Translations under genes and position numbers: made by a program
Notes under the pieces: generated by a model
Database searches by the model: none
Told to the model about the DNA's origin: nothing
Seen by the model: the letters and a program-made list of their open reading frames with translations, nothing else
Assembly (NCBI GenBank): GCA_041398785.1
Contig: JAWKUA010000019.1
Span: forward strand, 1 to 64,000
Reading direction: 5' to 3'
From: Planctomycetaceae bacterium
GTDB taxonomy: Bacteria; Planctomycetota; Planctomycetia; Planctomycetales; Planctomycetaceae
DNA length: 64,000 bases
Part shown: piece after piece, positions 60,101-64,000 of the stretch
How the letters are laid out: each line of letters opens with the position of its first letter
Numbering within the stretch: the first letter of the stretch is position 1

Positions 60101-63100
60101 TGGCGGCCACCGTTGACGCCGGTACGTACCTGTTCCCGTCACTTGCCGCCGGAAACTACGATCTGGTGGTTCTGGCTGAAGGGTATTCACCGCTTGTGGT
60201 CGCGGCCGTTGACGTACCTGCTTCCGGCGAACTGGTGCTCGACGACATCATCCTGACACTTCCTGGACAGCAGACACCTTCGCTACAGGCCGCCGGCGAT
60301 GAGGCGGCTGCCGGAGCGATCCCGGACTGGTTCATCGAAACAGTCGAACGTCTGACCAACCTGTATATCGCTTTTCGCGGTCCGGGATTTGTCCCTGACA
60401 TTGGCACGTGCTGGGACAAATATCAGGCAGCGCGAAGCCAGGGATTCTTCACCGGCATGGGGCTGTTTACACTCTGGTTCCAGCAGCGATATGCCACGCT
60501 GATCATGGTTTCCGGAGTGTCCGGCGGCGATCCGATTTCGTTGGCGCTGTATATGAGATACTTCGATGCACTTGGTCCGGTCGGGACACAGGGCTTCGGA
60601 TTGAACAACGGAATGAAGGCGGAACTGGAACTTCAGGCCCGCAGCGGCTGGGACAGCGCCATGCAGGCGGCGGTTACGGCAATTCAAAGTGATCCTGACT
60701 GGATGCGGGAATTTGATTGTGACGAGGCGCACACTCGCACATATACCGTCCAGCAACTCTACAATCTGCCGGCCGGTAATGTTTCGGATTACGTCTCGGT
60801 CGGCTCAGGCCTCTATTCCGGTGATCGCGGCAACAACAGCAAGTGGAGGTTCGTGTTCGTCGGCCCGATCGGTGTGCTTGCCGGCGGTGTGGGATCGTGG
60901 GGAACTTCGGCTGGAAGCAACCTGCCGGAGATCGCCGATTTTCGGCGACTTTCAGGCAGTGTCACTGCGGAACTGAGTGCCGATGATGCAACGGTTAAGG
61001 TTACGGCGGACTGGCAATTTACGGTTTCCGATGCCGTCGATTTCGAACCTGGAAACGCGCTGGGACCGCTGCTTTACGGTCTCAAGGTACTCGAACGCAA
61101 TGGCATGACATGGGACGTGCCGTTCGAGTTTACAACGCCGATTGAAGTGGATCCCGGGACGTTCGGCGTCCGGCGGGATCCGGAATGTGATCCATGCAAC
61201 AGCGACGATCCTCCCGACGACTGCGACGACACGGATGCTCCCGTGTCGCGTGACCCCAACGATATTCTTGGTCCGGATGGCTTCGGGCCGGAACAGTGGA
61301 TTCCTGCTTCGCAGCCGATTGAGTACACGATTCGATTCGAAAATGATGCCGCCCTGGCCACGGCTCCCGCTCAGGTTGTCCGCATTACTCAAACGCTTGA
61401 CAGCGACCTTGACCCGCGAACTTACCGCGTCGGCGATTTCGGACTGGGTGATCTGTTCGTCGACGTTCCCGCGAATCGGGCGTTCTACACCGATCGAATT
61501 GACCTGACGGCGGAGCACGGCGTGTTTGTGGATGTGGTCGCCGGAATCGACGTTGCCACCGGGGAGGCGTTCTGGGAATTCACTTCGATTGATCCCGCCA
61601 CCGGTGACATTCCTGCCGATCCGCTGCTGGGGTTCCTGCCTCCGAACGAAACCTCACCGGAAGGAGAAGGCTTTGCACGTTATTCGGTGAAACCCCGGTC
61701 ATCGGCAGTGACGGGCGATGTGATCGATGCCGAAGCACGGATTGTGTTCGATATCAATGAACCCATCGACACGCCTCCAATCTTCCACACGCTGGACGCC
61801 GACCTGCCCGTCAGCAGCGTCACGGCGCTGCCGGCGTCGTCTGTGGAACCCGTGTTTGACGTTTCATGGACAGGGACCGATCCCGGCAGCGGATCGGGGC
61901 TGGCCGGCTATTCGATCTTTGTTTCCGTCAATGGCGGGCCGTTCGAAGTCTGGCTGGAAAACACCACGCTGACCGAAGCGTCGTACACCGGCGAACCGGG
62001 AAAAACATATGACTTCTTTAGTGTGGCCTACGACAACGCCGGCAATTCCGAACCCGCTCCCGCCGTTGCCGATGCCGTGACGGCTGTTATCGGTGGAGCT
62101 GTTCTGACGGTGACGATTGATCCGACCACGATCTCTGAGAACGGCGGCACCGCAATCGGCACCGTGACTCGGACAGGCAACACGGATGCCGAATTGATCG
62201 TGACACTGGTCAGCGACAACGAAACGGAAGCGATCGTCACAAATACGGTCACGATCGGTGTGGGAGCGGACTCCGCGACGTTTACGGTCACCGGTGTGCC
62301 TGACAACATCGTCGATGCAACTCAGACCGTGACGATCACCGCCTCCGCTGTCGACTTCGACGACGTGACGGCAACGGTCGATGTGACGAACGTCGATGTC
62401 GCCACGCTGACCGTTCAACTGGATGCCGCATCGGTCAGCGAAACCGCGGGTACGGTTTCCGGAACCGTGTCGCGCAACACCGGCACGACCGGTGATCTGG
62501 TCGTGAACCTCCTGAGCGGTGACGTATCGGAAGTCACCGTTCCGGGACCCGGAACCGTGACAATCCCAGACGGCCAGGCATCGGTTCCGTTTGTGCTGAC
62601 AGTCGTCAACGACGGATTGATCGACGGCACACAGACAGTCGACATCACGGCGTCGGCGGCGACATTTGTCGACGGAACCGATTCCGTTGACGTCACCGAC
62701 GTCCAGTCCGGTACCGTCAGCATTACATCGCGGCGAAATGGCGCCGAATCCGGACCTCGCGACGGCTGGTTCGTCATCAGCCTGAGTGCCGAAGCCGAAC
62801 AGGATGTGATCGTCAACTACACGATCACCGGCACGGCGACGGCTGACGGTGACTACGTTGCACTGCCCGGAAGCATCACTATTCCGGCCGGCGAACTGTC
62901 GGCTCAGGTTGATGTCGTAACGATCAACGATGACATCGCGGAAGGCGGAGCCGATACTGTTCGGCTGACGCTTGATTCCGCATCGACCGCCGGCACCGTC
63001 ACCGTGAATCCCGCCGCTGCCAGCCGGCAGATCTTCCTGATCGACAATGACCGGGCTCTCATCCGAACGTCACGACGAGCTGCGACCGTCAGGGAAACCG

Positions 63101-63944
63101 GTACCTCACGAACATTTGACGTGACGCTGCGGTCCGAGCCGGTCGGCACTGTGGTGCTGACCGTGACCAGTACTGACCCCGGCGAAGCAGTCGCGGATGT
63201 CACCCAACTGACGTTCGACTCAACGAACTGGAATGTCCCGCAGACAGTGACAATTACAGGCGTTGACGATGCGGAATCTGACGGGGCGCAGGTTTCCGAA
63301 ATTCAGGTCACCGTTGACACCGGAGCGACGACTGCCGCGGAATATCTGGCGACTCCGGCGGCGATCGTTACTGTCACCACGCTGGATGATGAACCTCCGG
63401 CTCCCACGGCGACGGTTCAAAGCGTCACATTCTTCAACGAAGATGCGGACGAAGAACGCAACTTCAGTCCGGAGCAGAACGGTCAGCGTTCCATCATTCG
63501 GGGCGTCTCCGTTGTCATCGATCAGGAAATCGACGTTACCGACGCGTCCGCCTTCAGTCTGGTGAATACGACTCTGGGAAGCAGCGTCGGGCTGCAACTG
63601 GTATCGGCGACCAAGGCCGACGGCCGCACAACGGTTGTTCTGGCGTTTCTGCCGGCGCCGCGGTTGAGTCGGACAACCAGTTGAAGGACGGCAACTACAC
63701 GCTGTCAGTAGCCGGCGGTTCACTTTTCGATGCGGGAACATTCGGAACGGTCAATTTCCACCGTCTGTACGGCGACAGCGACGGCGACCGGGACGTCGAC
63801 GGTCTGGACTATGGTCTTTTCCGAGCCGCCTGGCTGTTCGGGCAGACCCAGTACATCAACCTGTTCGACATCAACAACAGCGACATCCTCGACGACGACC
63901 TGGATGATTTCTTCGCAGCCTTTGGTCGTGTTCTACCAGGTTGA
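45196..63944 (+). CDS. Giant modular secreted/surface protein with PPC, Big_5, CARDB and Calx-beta repeats
   Basis: About 6,250 codons if one frameshift near 63650 is corrected; the frame as read ends at 63684. After a basic N-terminal segment and the planctomycete motif IEHLEDRVLL (residues about 43-52) come four long repeat units (aa about 58-3250), each with PPC-like beta domains and two bacterial Ig-like (Big_5) domains. Nine CARDB-type repeats follow (about 3254-4385), then a PPC-like and an IPT-like domain, two carboxypeptidase-regulatory-like segments (about 4766-5030), a unique segment, a DUF11-like segment, an Ig/FN3-type domain, and about four Calx-beta-like domains (aa about 5636-6065). 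The frame-corrected end carries a Ca-binding dockerin-like tail (DSDGDRDVDGLDYGLF). It is probably an adhesin or matrix scaffold held by calcium. No LPxTG or membrane anchor is seen. Confidence 0.9.
45369..54950 (+). repeat. Four long tandem units within the giant gene
   Basis: Unit starts are marked by (P)LGSLxY or RGSLVF at 45369, 47566, 50083 and 52738; the last unit ends near 54950. Lengths are about 2.2, 2.5, 2.65 and 2.2 kb. Each repeats the same order: a first PPC-like domain ending in LLN or VLN, a linker ending with RLAVxG or RMAVxG, a second PPC-like domain ending in LVVTR, a variable insert, a third PPC-like domain with a DDNSxxDGRNA block, then two Big_5 domains (landmarks DFS, PEG, RDxVGNPL). 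The first and third inserts (46081-46560 and 51301-51780) match each other, the second (48291-49070) and fourth (53456-53990) are unlike them and each other. The third unit also contains an extra PPC-like domain at about 50523-51000. Confidence 0.8.
54955..58340 (+). repeat. Nine CARDB-type repeats in the giant gene
   Basis: Nine segments of about 120-130 codons begin with (P/A)(D/N)LxVxxVxxP, followed by a W(x)VxNxG strand, D(x)IYLSxD, and a final (F/Y)ExxExNN near the end. Starts fall near 54955, 55345, 55720, 56092, 56467, 56839, 57229, 57604 and 57979. Their order and spacing are regular, giving a long rod of Ig-like modules typical of cell-adhesion related domains. They differ too much for recent duplication. 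Confidence 0.8.
62095..63395 (+). repeat. Calx-beta-like repeats in the giant gene
   Basis: Segments of about 100 codons occur in the 3' part: starts near 62101 (LTVTIDPTTISENGG), 62406 (LTVQLDAASVSETAG), 62710 (SITSRRNGAESGPRD, with ATADGDYVALPGSITIPAGE) and 63060 (TVRETGTSRTFDVTL). Calx-beta domains bind calcium through acidic loops. The last has the form found in Calx-like repeats of extracellular proteins and precedes the frameshift by 250 bases. Confidence 0.7.
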
Positions 63945-64000
63945 CGGCAACGGACGATTCAGCACGCAGCGGCATTCAGGCTGTATCCAGTCAGGGTGTT
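63945..64000. other. Window end, no gene
   Basis: Only 56 bases remain after the corrected stop of the giant gene. No start, hairpin or terminator is visible, and what follows lies outside the window. Confidence 0.5.

Overview
This window looks like chromosomal DNA of a member of the Planctomycetota, probably order Planctomycetales. The evidence is the gene content: a DUF1549/DUF1553 (PSCyt1-PSCyt2-PSD1) cytochrome protein paired with a DUF1501 protein, a Pirellula-type dehydrogenase/HEAT/heme protein, a DUF1559 prepilin-like protein, two large Ser/Thr kinases (one with TPR repeats, one fused to a formylglycine-enzyme-like domain), secreted proteins with the LExRxLL N-terminal motif, and DUF4159, HTTM and TIGR03032 proteins. 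The DNA is GC-rich, so long spurious antisense ORFs are common. No rRNA, tRNA, CRISPR, phage or transposase gene was recognised. The genus is not determined.

Layout. 1-3.4 kb: a hairpin repeat and a TPR Ser/Thr kinase. 3.6-5.2 kb: mtnA (-) and a DUF2752 membrane protein. 5.3-6.8 kb: two tandem paralogous lipoproteins followed by an inverted-repeat element. 7-11.65 kb: L-fuconate dehydratase and a dehydrogenase/heme protein carrying two apparent frameshifts. 11.6-16.5 kb (-): DUF1501 and DUF1553 operon with a 7-bp tandem repeat between them. 16.8-18.5 kb: an HpcH/HpaI aldolase fused to two cupins. 18.9-22.1 kb: three small secreted proteins, two of them Cys/Gly-rich paralogues, ended by a good terminator. 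22.3-24.3 kb (-): a secreted zinc metalloprotease with GEVED and dockerin-like parts. 24.8 kb: a secreted glyoxalase-fold protein. 25.8-30.4 kb (-): TIGR03032, LarA, a secreted protein of unknown function and DUF3179. 30.7-35.8 kb (-): serine beta-lactamase-like hydrolase, glycosyltransferase 4, DUF4159 protein and FmdB zinc ribbon. 36.5-38.7 kb (-): an HTTM membrane protein and its small partner. 38.9-39.9 kb (-): a DUF1559 protein with a frameshift near its end. 40.2 kb: HemP. 40.6-44.8 kb (-): a retropepsin-like protease and a kinase-FGE fusion. 45.2-63.9 kb: one giant surface protein gene of about 6,250 codons, with an apparent frameshift near the 3' end.

How the parts may fit. FucD, the aldolase-cupin fusion and LarA could act in 6-deoxysugar (fucose/rhamnose) and lactate use, though they are not adjacent and the link is inference. 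The rest is mostly cell-envelope, secreted and signalling functions typical of these bacteria. The most distinctive items are the giant mosaic protein, built from four long repeat units with interchangeable inserts plus nine CARDB and several Calx-beta repeats; the aldolase-cupin-cupin fusion; and the Cys/Gly-rich secreted pair. Four single-base losses, each breaking an otherwise well-conserved reading frame, suggest either sequencing error or recent decay and should be settled before any of these genes is called a pseudogene.
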